From Clostridia bacterium (GTDB lineage: Bacteria > Bacillota > Clostridia > Christensenellales > Borkfalkiaceae), in NCBI GenBank assembly GCA_017468085.1, contig JAFUJR010000027.1, positions 1 through 64,000 of the forward strand: a DNA stretch of 64,000 nt, written 5' to 3'. Below are positions 15,259 through 23,379 of the stretch, piece by piece. Each line of letters begins with the position of its first letter. Within the stretch, counting starts at the first letter, position 1. A program made the translations under genes and the position numbers. The notes beneath the pieces were generated by a model. That model was given only the letters and a program-made list of their open reading frames with translations. It was not told the origin of the DNA and did no database searches.

Positions 15259-18200
15259 ATGTTGCAACTCAAAGAAATTGTAAAAGATTATCCCGTGGCG
15301 GCGGGCGTTGTTCACGCCTTGAAGGGAATCAATTTGACTTTCCGAAACAGCGAATTCGTTTCCATTTTAGGCCCTTCCGGATGTGGTAAAACCACGATGC
15401 TTAATATCATCGGCGGCTTGGATCAGTACACTAGCGGCGATTTGCTTATCAACGGGATTTCTACAAAAGAATATAAGGATAGGGATTGGGATACCTACCG
15501 CAACCATTCAGTGGGCTTCGTTTTCCAAACGTACAATTTGATTCCTCATCAAACCGTTCTTCAAAACGTTGAAATTGCCCTCACGCTGTCGGGCGTTCCC
15601 AAAGCAGAGCGCAAGGCACGCGCCATCGAGGCGTTAAAGAAGGTGGGTTTGGGCGATCAAATCAACAAGCGGCCTAACGCAATGTCGGGCGGGCAAATGC
15701 AACGTGTAGCTATCGCCCGTGCTTTGGTCAACAATCCCGATATCATTCTCGCAGACGAGCCTACGGGCGCGTTGGATACGCATACGAGCGTGCAGGTCAT
15801 GGAAATCTTGAAAGAGGTCGCCAAAGACCGTCTTGTCGTTATGGTTACGCACAACCCCGACCTGGCGCAGAAATATTCCACGAGAATTATCCGTATGCTC
15901 GACGGACAAATTACCGACGATTCTCAACCCGTTTCCGAGGCGGAGTTTGCAAAATTGCAAGCGCTTGACGAGGCGAAAAACGGCGAAGAGAAAAAGAAAG
16001 CGGTTTGTACAAAATGTAAAGCGCAGCTTTGGGTAAAGGACGCGGGCGACTTGGCGATCCAGTGTCCTCATTGCGGTGCGTTGCTTCGTGCCCGTTCCAG
16101 CAAAAAAGGAAAAATGGCGGGGGCAGGTACGCGTCGAAAGGTGAAAAAACCGACGATGTCCTTCTTTACGGCGCTCCGTTTATCCCTTAAAAATCTGTTC
16201 ACTAAAAAGGGCAGAACTATCCTCACCTCCTTTGCGGGAAGTATCGGTATCATCGGTATTGCGCTAATTTTAGCGGTATCGCAAGGTACGACGGCGTATA
16301 TCGACCACATTCAAGAGTCCACCCTTTCCTCTTATCCGTTGACCCTTGACGCTTCCACCTTGGACGTTATGTCTATTATGGAAAGTTTCTTGGGCGTGGG
16401 CACAAAACGCGAAGACCACAGCGATGAGGATAACGTTTATAAAGACCCCATCATTGGCGAGCTTGTTGACGCGCTTTCCAAGGTCAAGAAGAACGACAAC
16501 GACTTAAAATCCTTTAAAAAATATTTAGAAGGACAGCTTGAAGACACAACCTCCAAGTTGTATTCCGCGGTCAGCGGCGTACAGTACGGCTACGATATGG
16601 AACTTACCGTCTACACCGAAAACGTAGATGGAAAAATCATTAAATCGGACACGAACGAGCTGTTGCAAGAAATGCTGGCGGATTTCTTTACCACAGCAAT
16701 GCAAAACGGCACGATTGATATGGGCAGCAACGCTACGAGTGAAAGCTCGACGTCGATGTTCTCGTCGATGATGAATATGCAGATGTGGCAAGAAATTCTC
16801 CCGGCGAACGACGGCAGCGCGATCAATCCGATGATTTACGAGCAGTACGAATTGGTCAACGGTTCTTGGCCCAACGACTATGACGAAATCGTGCTTATCG
16901 TCAACGAAAACAACGAGCTTGACGACCTCACCTTATATGCGCTCGGCCTTTTAAGCGAGGATGAAATTGACGCCATTATCGATTCCGCGGCAAACGGTAA
17001 GCCTTTGCCTGAAACGGACGGCGTGGAAAAGAAATGGTCGTTTAAAGAGCTTTCGCAAATGGAATTTACGACGATTTTGCCTGCCGATTGCTATCAAGAA
17101 CTTTCAAAAGGTAGCAATATTTATTACGATATGAGCACGAACGAAACGGTTTTGCGCGCATTGTACGAAAACCCTGATAAGACGACAAAGTTAAAAGTTA
17201 CGGGTATTATCCGTCCGCAAAAGGACGCAGATGCGGCGATGCTTTCTTCGGGCATCGGGTATACCTATTTCTTGACGGAACACGTCATCAAACGCGCGGT
17301 AGAGTCTGAAGTCGTGCAAGCGCAGCTTGCCAGCCCCACCGTGGACGTTTTGACGGGCTTGCCCTTCAAATCTAACGTTGGTACGATGACCGATACGGAA
17401 AAGGAAGCGGCTTTCCGTTCCTACGTAAACGGTTTAACGCAGACGGCAAAAGCGGAAACCTACGTCAAAATTCAATGCGTAAACGCAGACCAACAGTATT
17501 TGGAAACGAAAACGAACGAGTGGTTGGATACTTTCACCACCAAGGAAGAAATCATCGACGTGATCTCGAGCATTGTTTCGCAAAGCTTGGGGGTTAGCCC
17601 CGAAGAATTAAAGGAATATTTCACAGAACTTACCGAAAATAATTGGACTTTGGATCAATTAAAGACGCTTGTTCATCCGTATGCAACCGAAATTGTAAGG
17701 GCGCAGATCCATCAGCAGGTAGAGCAAGGCTTGGCTTCCGTTCCCGTTCAGCAAAAAGCAATGCTTTTGGATATGGAAATGGCGAATTACGACACCGCGG
17801 CTTGCGCGCTTTACTATGACGAAGTAACCGTATTCTCCGAAAGCACGTACGAAGAAAATCTTGCGCTGTTGGGGCACTTGGATTATGATTCGCCGTCGAG
17901 GATCAACATTTACGCCACCACGTTCGAAAATAAGGACGTTATCGCGGCGGAAATTAAGGCGTATAATAAATCCGTTTCCGAAGAACAGCAGATTAAGTAC
18001 ACCGATTATATGGGCTTGATCATGTCTTCCGTAACGGACATCATCGACGCCGTTACCTACGTCTTGATTGCGTTCGTTGCTATCTCGCTTATCGTTTCGT
18101 CCATTATGATTGGCGTAATCACGTTGATTTCCGTACAAGAACGCACCAAGGAAATCGGTATTCTTCGCGCAATCGGCGCGTCCAAGCGCGACGTTTCGAG

Positions 18201-18456
18201 TATGTTCAATGCGGAAACGCTCATCATCGGTTTCGCGTCCGGTTTGCTTGGCGTACTCGTTACCTACTTGCTGTGTATTCCCATCAACTTGATCTTGTAT
18301 GCGCTTACGGGCTTGGCAACCTTACAGGCTGTCCTTCCCATCGGCGCGGCGATTATTCTCGTTGCAATCAGCATGGGTTTGACGCTCATTTCGGGTATCA
18401 TTCCTTCCCGCAGTGCGGCAAAGAAAGACCCCGTAGTGGCGCTTCGTAGCGAATAA
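15259..18456 (+). CDS. ABC transporter, ATPase fused to FtsX/MacB-type permease with zinc-ribbon insert
   Basis: 1065 residues. Residues 1-230 are a LolD/MacB-type ATPase: GPSGCGKT (Walker A, about 37-44), MSGGQMQRVAIARAL (signature, about 141) and ILADEPTGALD (Walker B). Residues about 249-271 contain CTKC and CPHC, a four-cysteine ribbon between the ATPase and the membrane part. A first membrane helix lies near 318-342. About 580 extracellular residues follow, then three helices at about 925-1050 including ERTKEIGILRAIGASKRDV, the FtsX-domain coupling signature. Such MacB-like systems are mechanotransmitters or exporters of lipoproteins, peptides or antibiotics. Fusion of ATPase first and permease second differs from MacB only in the huge ectodomain and the ribbon. 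The transported substrate is unknown. Terminator at 18474-18509. Confidence 0.88.
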   Translation: MLQLKEIVKDYPVAAGVVHALKGINLTFRNSEFVSILGPSGCGKTTMLNIIGGLDQYTSGDLLINGISTKEYKDRDWDTYRNHSVGFVFQTYNLIPHQTVLQNVEIALTLSGVPKAERKARAIEALKKVGLGDQINKRPNAMSGGQMQRVAIARALVNNPDIILADEPTGALDTHTSVQVMEILKEVAKDRLVVMVTHNPDLAQKYSTRIIRMLDGQITDDSQPVSEAEFAKLQALDEAKNGEEKKKAVCTKCKAQLWVKDAGDLAIQCPHCGALLRARSSKKGKMAGAGTRRKVKKPTMSFFTALRLSLKNLFTKKGRTILTSFAGSIGIIGIALILAVSQGTTAYIDHIQESTLSSYPLTLDASTLDVMSIMESFLGVGTKREDHSDEDNVYKDPIIGELVDALSKVKKNDNDLKSFKKYLEGQLEDTTSKLYSAVSGVQYGYDMELTVYTENVDGKIIKSDTNELLQEMLADFFTTAMQNGTIDMGSNATSESSTSMFSSMMNMQMWQEILPANDGSAINPMIYEQYELVNGSWPNDYDEIVLIVNENNELDDLTLYALGLLSEDEIDAIIDSAANGKPLPETDGVEKKWSFKELSQMEFTTILPADCYQELSKGSNIYYDMSTNETVLRALYENPDKTTKLKVTGIIRPQKDADAAMLSSGIGYTYFLTEHVIKRAVESEVVQAQLASPTVDVLTGLPFKSNVGTMTDTEKEAAFRSYVNGLTQTAKAETYVKIQCVNADQQYLETKTNEWLDTFTTKEEIIDVISSIVSQSLGVSPEELKEYFTELTENNWTLDQLKTLVHPYATEIVRAQIHQQVEQGLASVPVQQKAMLLDMEMANYDTAACALYYDEVTVFSESTYEENLALLGHLDYDSPSRINIYATTFENKDVIAAEIKAYNKSVSEEQQIKYTDYMGLIMSSVTDIIDAVTYVLIAFVAISLIVSSIMIGVITLISVQERTKEIGILRAIGASKRDVSSMFNAETLIIGFASGLLGVLVTYLLCIPINLILYALTGLATLQAVLPIGAAIILVAISMGLTLISGIIPSRSAAKKDPVVALRSE

Positions 18457-18473
18457 TTGAATAAAATGGATAA

Positions 18474-18509
18474 AACGGAGCTTGAGTTTTCTCGGGCTCT
18501 GTTTTTTTT
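18474..18509 (+). terminator. Terminator of the ABC-FtsX gene
   Basis: A 13-bp stem (AACGGAGCTTGAG with CTCGGGCTCTGTT, three G-T pairs) with a TTTT loop is followed by a run of Ts. Confidence 0.85.
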
Positions 18510-18531
18510 GTGAAAAATGATTAAAAATCTC

Positions 18532-18560
18532 TTGACAAGTTCTATTTCTGCGAGTATAAT
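18532..18560 (+). promoter_or_regulatory. Promoter of the metal-efflux operon
   Basis: TTGACA (18532-18537), 17-bp spacer, TATAAT (18555-18560), immediately followed by the ArsR-type operator. Confidence 0.85.
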
Positions 18561-18572
18561 CATATTATGAAG

Positions 18573-18590
18573 ATATGAATAAATATTCAT
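18573..18590. promoter_or_regulatory. ArsR/SmtB-family operator
   Basis: The imperfect palindrome ATATGAATAAATATTCAT matches the known ArsR/CadC/SmtB operator type (ATATGAA-n-AAATATTCA-like 12-2-12 repeats). It lies at about +6 to +23 relative to the predicted start, so the downstream ArsR protein should repress its own operon until metal binds. Confidence 0.75.
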
Positions 18591-18609
18591 AATTAAAGGA
18601 GTATCGTTT

Positions 18610-18918
18610 ATGGGAAATAAGATACATACGTATTTGCAGGAAGAGGTGGAGCAGGTTTGTACGGTTTTTCGTATGCTTGCCGAGCCGACGAGAATGAAAA
18701 TCGTGCTTGCCCTTTTAAACGGGGATATGTGCGTATATCATTTGACGGAAAAATGCGGCGGAACGCAGAGCGGGATCAGCCATCAGCTCCGTATTTTGCG
18801 GGATAATAAAATTGTAAAGGCGAAACGGCTTGGGCAGAGTGTGGAATATTCGCTCGCGGACGCGCACGTGCGCAACATTGTGGAAATGGGTCTTGAACAC
18901 CTGCATTGCGAGGGGTAA
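18610..18918 (+). CDS. ArsR/SmtB-family metal-responsive repressor
   Basis: 102 residues. A winged helix with LAEPTRMKIVLALLNGDMCV and TQSGISHQLRILRDNKIVKA (recognition helix near residues 56-67) is typical of ArsR/SmtB. The Cys-containing DMCVYHL segment precedes the recognition helices. The last helix carries D-x-H ... E ... H-x-H-C (DAHVRNIVEMGLEHLHC), the usual layout of the alpha5 zinc site. Both fit a Zn/Cd/Pb sensor. It starts an operon with a P1B-type ATPase 2 bp downstream and has the matching operator in its leader. Regulation is therefore expected to be metal-induced derepression. Confidence 0.9.
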   Translation: MGNKIHTYLQEEVEQVCTVFRMLAEPTRMKIVLALLNGDMCVYHLTEKCGGTQSGISHQLRILRDNKIVKAKRLGQSVEYSLADAHVRNIVEMGLEHLHCEG

Positions 18919-18920
18919 AT

Positions 18921-21029
18921 ATGGCAAAAAGAATATTACATATAGAAAATTTGGATTGCCCCGTTTGTGCGGAGGCCTTGCAGTCCAATCTGCAAAAGAT
19001 CAAAGGAATAGACAGCGTTTGCGTGGATTACGTAACGCAGACCATCACGGTGGAAACGGAGTTGGATTCTGCCCTGCAAAAGGTGATTGACAAAGCGAAC
19101 AAATTTGAGGAGGTTCGCGTGTTAGACGAGGGCATATCTGCGACGAACGGTAAAAAACGCCGTTTAAAGCCGTGGATTTTGATTGCCGTCGCGGCGGTTT
19201 TGTTCGTGGCAGGAACGCTGATCGAACACCTTGCCAAAGGGCTCGCGGCAGAAATCGTTTCTTACGTATTATACGGAGCGGCTTACTTTGCCGTGGGTTA
19301 TCCCGTGCTTTTATCCACTGCAAAAAATCTGATTAAAGGCAAGATTTTCGACGAGAATTTTTTAATGACCGTTGCTTCCATCGGCGCAATCGTGCTTGGC
19401 GAGTACGGCGAAAGTGTGCTCGTTATGCTTCTTTATCAAATCGGGGAAAGCCTGCAAGCGATGGCGGTGGACAGCTCACGTGCGTCCGTAACGTCGTTGA
19501 TGGCTTTAAAAAGCGAGTATGCAAACAGATGGGAAAAGAGCGAATATAAGCAGGTAAAACCCGAAGAGTTGAAGGTGGGGGATATCTTGCTTGTCAAAGC
19601 AGGAGAAAAGGTTGCGGTGGACGGCATATTGCTTTCCGATAATGCAACTTTGGATATGAAAGCTCTGACGGGAGAAACGGAGCTTCGAGAGGTAAAACAA
19701 GGCGAAGAACTGTTGTCGGGAAGCATAAACGCAGGGGGCGTGTACGAGATGAAAGTTACGCGCACTTATCAAGACAGCGCTGTCGGGCGCATTTTGGATA
19801 TGGTCGAAAACGCTGCGCAGGGGAAGGCGGCACCCGAAAAATTTATTGCAAAATTTGCTAAATTTTACACGCCAATCGTGTGCATATTGGCGATTTTAAC
19901 GGCGGTTTGCGCCCCCCTTTTAAACGGTTTGATCGTTGACGGCGCGCTGCGGTTTAAAGATTTTTGGCGTTGGTTGCAATCCGCGCTTACGTTCCTTGTT
20001 ATTTCCTGCCCGTGCGCGTTGGTTATTTCCGTCCCGCTTACCTATTTTTCTGGGATTGGCGTTTGCGCAAAGAAGGGGATTTTGGTCAAGGGCGCAACTT
20101 ATTTGGACGTACTTGCAAAGGCGAAAATTATCGCGTTTGACAAAACCGGCACGCTCACGCAAGGCAATTTCGGCGTACGCGGCGTATATCCCGTAGAGGG
20201 AAAGAGTGAGACGGAGTTTCTTGCCCTCGTTGCGGCGGTGGAGCGTTCCTCCTCCCATCCGATTGCGCGCGCGTTTGACGGTATTCCAACCGATTTCATT
20301 GTAGAGAAAGTAACGGAGCACGCAGGTCTTGGCTTGCAGGCGTTCGTAGCGGGAAAAGAGGTATGGATAGGAAACGAAAAACTTATGGCACAACGTTCGG
20401 TTTCCGTTCCCGTTCGTGATGGCGCGTATACCACGATTTACGTGGCGTGCGACGGGAAATATTGGGGCATGATAGAGCTTGGCGACCAAATCCGTAACGA
20501 GGCAAAGCCGACGGTAAACGCTTTAAAAAATCTTGGTTTACAGCGTGTGGTCATGCTGACGGGCGATAAGCGCGAAAAAGCGGAAAAGATAGCCAATGAG
20601 GCGGGCGTGTACGAGGTGAACGCCGAGCTCCTGCCCGATGAAAAACTGAAAAAAGCGGAAGAATTGAAAAAAGAGAGCGCTTTGATTTACGTGGGCGACG
20701 GCATCAACGACGCGCCCGTTATGATGGCGGCAGACTGTGCGGTTTCCATGGGTAAGCTCGGTAGCGCGGCGGCGATTGAAGCGTCCGACCTCGTGCTTAT
20801 TTCCGACGATTTGTCGGCGCTTCCAAGCGCTTTGCGGATTGCGCGGAAAACGCGCGTTGTCGTTTTGCAAAACATTATCTTTTCCATCGTGATGAAAGCG
20901 GCGTTTATGGCGCTTGGCGGGTTGGGGATTTTACCGCTTTGGCTTGCCGTGCTTGCCGACGTAGGCGTCATGCTGTTGGCGGTGGCAAACAGTTTCCGCG
21001 TTCGGTTTATCCATACGGAACAAAAATAA
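18921..21029 (+). CDS. Heavy-metal (Zn/Cd/Pb-type) P1B ATPase
   Basis: 702 residues from the ATG at 18921, which follows GAGGGG and avoids overlap with the repressor. An N-terminal HMA-like domain has its metal site in NLDCPVCAEAL (Cys13, Cys16). Membrane helices flank the actuator motif TGE (about 250). The transport motif SCPCALV (about 362-368, CPC) is typical of P1B pumps. DKTGTLT (Asp407) is the phosphorylated aspartate, SSHPIA (about 448) the nucleotide-binding HP, and TGDK plus GDGINDAP (about 592) the hinge. The CPC motif and ArsR partner indicate efflux of Zn2+, Cd2+ or Pb2+ rather than Cu+. It is an export pump in the cytoplasmic membrane. Confidence 0.93.
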   Translation: MAKRILHIENLDCPVCAEALQSNLQKIKGIDSVCVDYVTQTITVETELDSALQKVIDKANKFEEVRVLDEGISATNGKKRRLKPWILIAVAAVLFVAGTLIEHLAKGLAAEIVSYVLYGAAYFAVGYPVLLSTAKNLIKGKIFDENFLMTVASIGAIVLGEYGESVLVMLLYQIGESLQAMAVDSSRASVTSLMALKSEYANRWEKSEYKQVKPEELKVGDILLVKAGEKVAVDGILLSDNATLDMKALTGETELREVKQGEELLSGSINAGGVYEMKVTRTYQDSAVGRILDMVENAAQGKAAPEKFIAKFAKFYTPIVCILAILTAVCAPLLNGLIVDGALRFKDFWRWLQSALTFLVISCPCALVISVPLTYFSGIGVCAKKGILVKGATYLDVLAKAKIIAFDKTGTLTQGNFGVRGVYPVEGKSETEFLALVAAVERSSSHPIARAFDGIPTDFIVEKVTEHAGLGLQAFVAGKEVWIGNEKLMAQRSVSVPVRDGAYTTIYVACDGKYWGMIELGDQIRNEAKPTVNALKNLGLQRVVMLTGDKREKAEKIANEAGVYEVNAELLPDEKLKKAEELKKESALIYVGDGINDAPVMMAADCAVSMGKLGSAAAIEASDLVLISDDLSALPSALRIARKTRVVVLQNIIFSIVMKAAFMALGGLGILPLWLAVLADVGVMLLAVANSFRVRFIHTEQK

Positions 21030-21041
21030 GGCGCAAACGCT

Positions 21042-21069
21042 TTGCAAAGGCATAAAAATATGTTATAAT
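21042..21069 (+). promoter_or_regulatory. Promoter of the rdgB-yfcE pair
   Basis: TTGCAA (21042-21047), 16-bp spacer, TATAAT (21064-21069). Confidence 0.65.
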
Positions 21070-21102
21070 ATATACAAGAAAATAAAAACGAGGTAGGCAG
21101 GT

Positions 21103-21711
21103 ATGCAATCAACAGAAAAAAGACGGCTTGTCGTCGCGTCGGGAAACGCGCATAAAATTCACGAAATTTCCCAAATTTTCACCGATTTTGACGTCGTGTC
21201 CCAAAAACAAATGGGGTTTGACGAAGACGTTGAAGAAACGGGCGAAACCTTTATGGAAAACGCGCTTATCAAGGCGCGCGCGGCTTGCAAGGCGTTGGGC
21301 TGTATGGTGCTCGCGGACGACAGCGGTCTGTGCGTAGACGCGCTCGACGGCGCGCCCGGCGTGTACAGCGCGCGTTATTGCGGACACCACGGCTCGGACG
21401 AAGAAAATCGGGCTACGTTGCTAAAAAACATGCAGGGCATAACAGACCGCCACGCACACTTCACTTGCGCGTTGGCGCTCGTCTATCCCGACGGCAAAGA
21501 AATTTGCGCGGAGGGGAATACCTACGGCACGATCCTCGAAAAAGAGGACGGCGAGGGCGGTTTTGGTTATGACCCTCTCTTTAGGAGCGACGATTTGAAC
21601 AAGACGTTCGGCAGAGCAAGCGAGGAAGAGAAAAACGCCGTTTCTCACCGTTTCCGCGGCTTGCAAAATCTTTTAACGAAGTGGCGCGAAGAAGAAAACG
21701 GGAATAAGTAA
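21103..21711 (+). CDS. rdgB: XTP/dITP diphosphatase (RdgB/HAM1 family)
   Basis: 202 residues, normal family length. It hydrolyses non-canonical purine triphosphates (XTP, dITP, ITP) to the monophosphate, keeping them out of DNA and RNA. Diagnostic stretches are VVASGNAHKIHEI at the start (usual VxATxNxxKxxE), ETGETFMENALIKARAA, VLADDSGLCVDALDGAPGV with ySARY, GEGGFGYDPLF near 150, and VSHRFRGLQ near the end. Cytoplasmic. The metallophosphoesterase follows after 2 bp, a common pairing in Firmicutes. Confidence 0.95.
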   Translation: MQSTEKRRLVVASGNAHKIHEISQIFTDFDVVSQKQMGFDEDVEETGETFMENALIKARAACKALGCMVLADDSGLCVDALDGAPGVYSARYCGHHGSDEENRATLLKNMQGITDRHAHFTCALALVYPDGKEICAEGNTYGTILEKEDGEGGFGYDPLFRSDDLNKTFGRASEEEKNAVSHRFRGLQNLLTKWREEENGNK

Positions 21712-21713
21712 TT

Positions 21714-22196
21714 ATGAAAAAGCTCATCGTCATTTCCGATAGTCATGGAAACGCAAGCGGCGTTTCTGCGCTGTTGCCGCTCTTTGCGGAAAACGATTAC
21801 GTCATTCATCTTGGCGACGGCGTGGGGGATATTCGTCAACTGCGCGATTATTATCCCGACAAAACCTATTTTTGCGCGGGTAACTGCGATTTTCTTTCTC
21901 AATATCCCACCGAGGGCGTTTTGGAGGTGGAGGGCGTGCGGGTTTTTTATTGCCACGGACATCGGTACGGCGTGAAACAAGAATTGCTCACCCTCGCGCT
22001 TGCCGCAAAAAGCCGCGATTGCGAGCTTGCCCTCTATGGGCATACGCACGAGGCGAACGTTGCGCAAATAGAGGGCGTTACCCTTGTCAATCCCGGTACG
22101 CTCCGTTACGCAGTCGGCAAGGGTGGAAGCTACGCTTATATCCTTTTGCATAGGGGTAAAATTACCCCCGTTATCGTGGGGGACGGCTTGCATTGA
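21714..22196 (+). CDS. YfcE/MJ0936-family metallophosphoesterase
   Basis: 160 residues. Binuclear metal-binding motifs are in order: ISDSHGN (D-x-H, about 8-12), HLGDG (GD), GNCD (residue 64 area; the usual GNCD catalytic Asn), HGHRYG, and LYGHTHEANV near 113 (GHTH). Members hydrolyse phosphodiesters or phosphomonoesters in vitro; the physiological substrate is not established. It is co-transcribed with rdgB and ends at a bidirectional terminator. Confidence 0.9.
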   Translation: MKKLIVISDSHGNASGVSALLPLFAENDYVIHLGDGVGDIRQLRDYYPDKTYFCAGNCDFLSQYPTEGVLEVEGVRVFYCHGHRYGVKQELLTLALAAKSRDCELALYGHTHEANVAQIEGVTLVNPGTLRYAVGKGGSYAYILLHRGKITPVIVGDGLH

Positions 22197-22227
22197 GTGT
22201 GATTTGATAACAACCGAATAAAAGGGA

Positions 22228-22254
22228 AAACGCCCCGCTAAAAGCGGGGCGTTT
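22228..22254. terminator. Bidirectional terminator between convergent genes
   Basis: AAACGCCCCGCT pairs perfectly with AGCGGGGCGTTT around an AAA loop. It serves yfcE on the plus strand and the epimerase-like gene on the minus strand. Confidence 0.85.
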
Positions 22255-22274
22255 CGCATACAACAAATATAGAA

Positions 22275-23156
22275 TTATTCGTGAATTTCTAAGCAGAAAG
22301 AAATGGTTTTCGTTTGATTGGGCGCAACGTGCGTCATATTCGGCTTGCTTTCCAATTCCGTCAAAATGCCGTCCACGGACGGCAACGCGCTCCAAGGCTC
22401 GATACAAACGTAAGGCGCGGGTTTGTGGTCTGCGTGCCAAAAACCGATAAAGGGGAATTGTTCGTATCTTACGCTGACGAAGCGGCTTTCTTTATCGCAT
22501 TTAATACAAACCTCGCCCGACGTGTTTTCCAAAACGATGGCGTCTTGGTCGAATAAATCGTGGCGGAGAGGTAATTTTACGCCGCCCTCTAACGCGAACG
22601 GTTCGCTCGTGCCCGCCATCAGCTTGCTGGGTTCTGCTAAGGATAACTTCCGTGCGGAAGTAGGTTGGCTAAATTCCACGTAATATTCCTCAAACGCGCC
22701 CTTGCCAAAAGGAACGTTGACGCCGGGATGACCGCCAAACGCGCAAATAAGCTCTCGGCTGTCTTTGTTGACAACAGAATACTCCGTCGTCAGCTTTGCC
22801 CCTTCTAAAATAAAGGCGACGCGGAATTCAAACGCAAAGGGATATTCTTTTTTTGTTTCCGCGTTGTCCGTAAAGAGGAAAACTAATTTATTTTCCGTTT
22901 GGCTTTCCAAAACGAACTCAAAATATCTCGCGAGTCCATGGCAACGGGAGGGGTATTCTTCGTCGGCGTAACGGAATTTTCCTTCGTACATTCTGCCGAT
23001 AAAGGGGAAAAGATTGTACGCTCTGCCGCCCCAAAACGCAGGGTCGCCCTGCCAAAGGTATTCCGTGTCCGTCTGTTTGGAATATACCGACCAAAGCTGC
23101 GCGCCCATCGTGTTTACCGAAATTTTCAACTGCGAATTTTCAATGCTATGTATCAT
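22275..23156 (-). CDS. Aldose 1-epimerase family protein
   Basis: 293 residues. The start is placed at the ATG at 23156, which has GGAG 7 bases upstream; a longer frame would include the promoter. The galactose-mutarotase-like beta-sandwich is suggested by GAQLWSVYSK, YLWQGDPAFWGGRAYNLFPFIG, SRCHGLARYFEF (the conserved His in HG), GGHPGVNVPF and VCIEPWSALPS (EPW-x-x-P). In this branch (LacX/YeaD-like) members act on sugars or hexose-6-phosphates, converting alpha and beta anomers. Its own promoter is on the minus strand (23188-23216). It could serve the mannose/fucose pathways, but it stands alone here. Confidence 0.88.
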   Translation of the reverse strand: MIHSIENSQLKISVNTMGAQLWSVYSKQTDTEYLWQGDPAFWGGRAYNLFPFIGRMYEGKFRYADEEYPSRCHGLARYFEFVLESQTENKLVFLFTDNAETKKEYPFAFEFRVAFILEGAKLTTEYSVVNKDSRELICAFGGHPGVNVPFGKGAFEEYYVEFSQPTSARKLSLAEPSKLMAGTSEPFALEGGVKLPLRHDLFDQDAIVLENTSGEVCIKCDKESRFVSVRYEQFPFIGFWHADHKPAPYVCIEPWSALPSVDGILTELESKPNMTHVAPNQTKTISFCLEIHE

Positions 23157-23187
23157 AAAAGAAAGCTCCTTACTTGCGTTTTTGTAC

Positions 23188-23216
23188 ATTTTAGCATACT
23201 TTTTCGCGTTTGTAAA
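23188..23216 (-). promoter_or_regulatory. Promoter of the epimerase-like gene
   Basis: On the minus strand, TTTACA (23216-23211), 17-bp spacer, TAAAAT (23193-23188). Confidence 0.65.
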
Positions 23217-23279
23217 CCCACAGGCGTGAAATAATTGATTTTTTTTGGTAAACGCCATAATTTTTTTTCGTCCAAATTG

Positions 23280-23308
23280 ATGACATTTATTCAAAAATAT
23301 TGTATAAT
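23280..23308 (+). promoter_or_regulatory. Promoter of the Na/Pi transporter gene
   Basis: ATGACA (23280-23285), 17-bp spacer, TATAAT (23303-23308). Confidence 0.6.
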
Positions 23309-23379
23309 AATGTCATAATGGTATACAATTTTCGTACCAATGCGCTTTGCGGCGCAAAACATAGGAGAAAAAAGGACGA

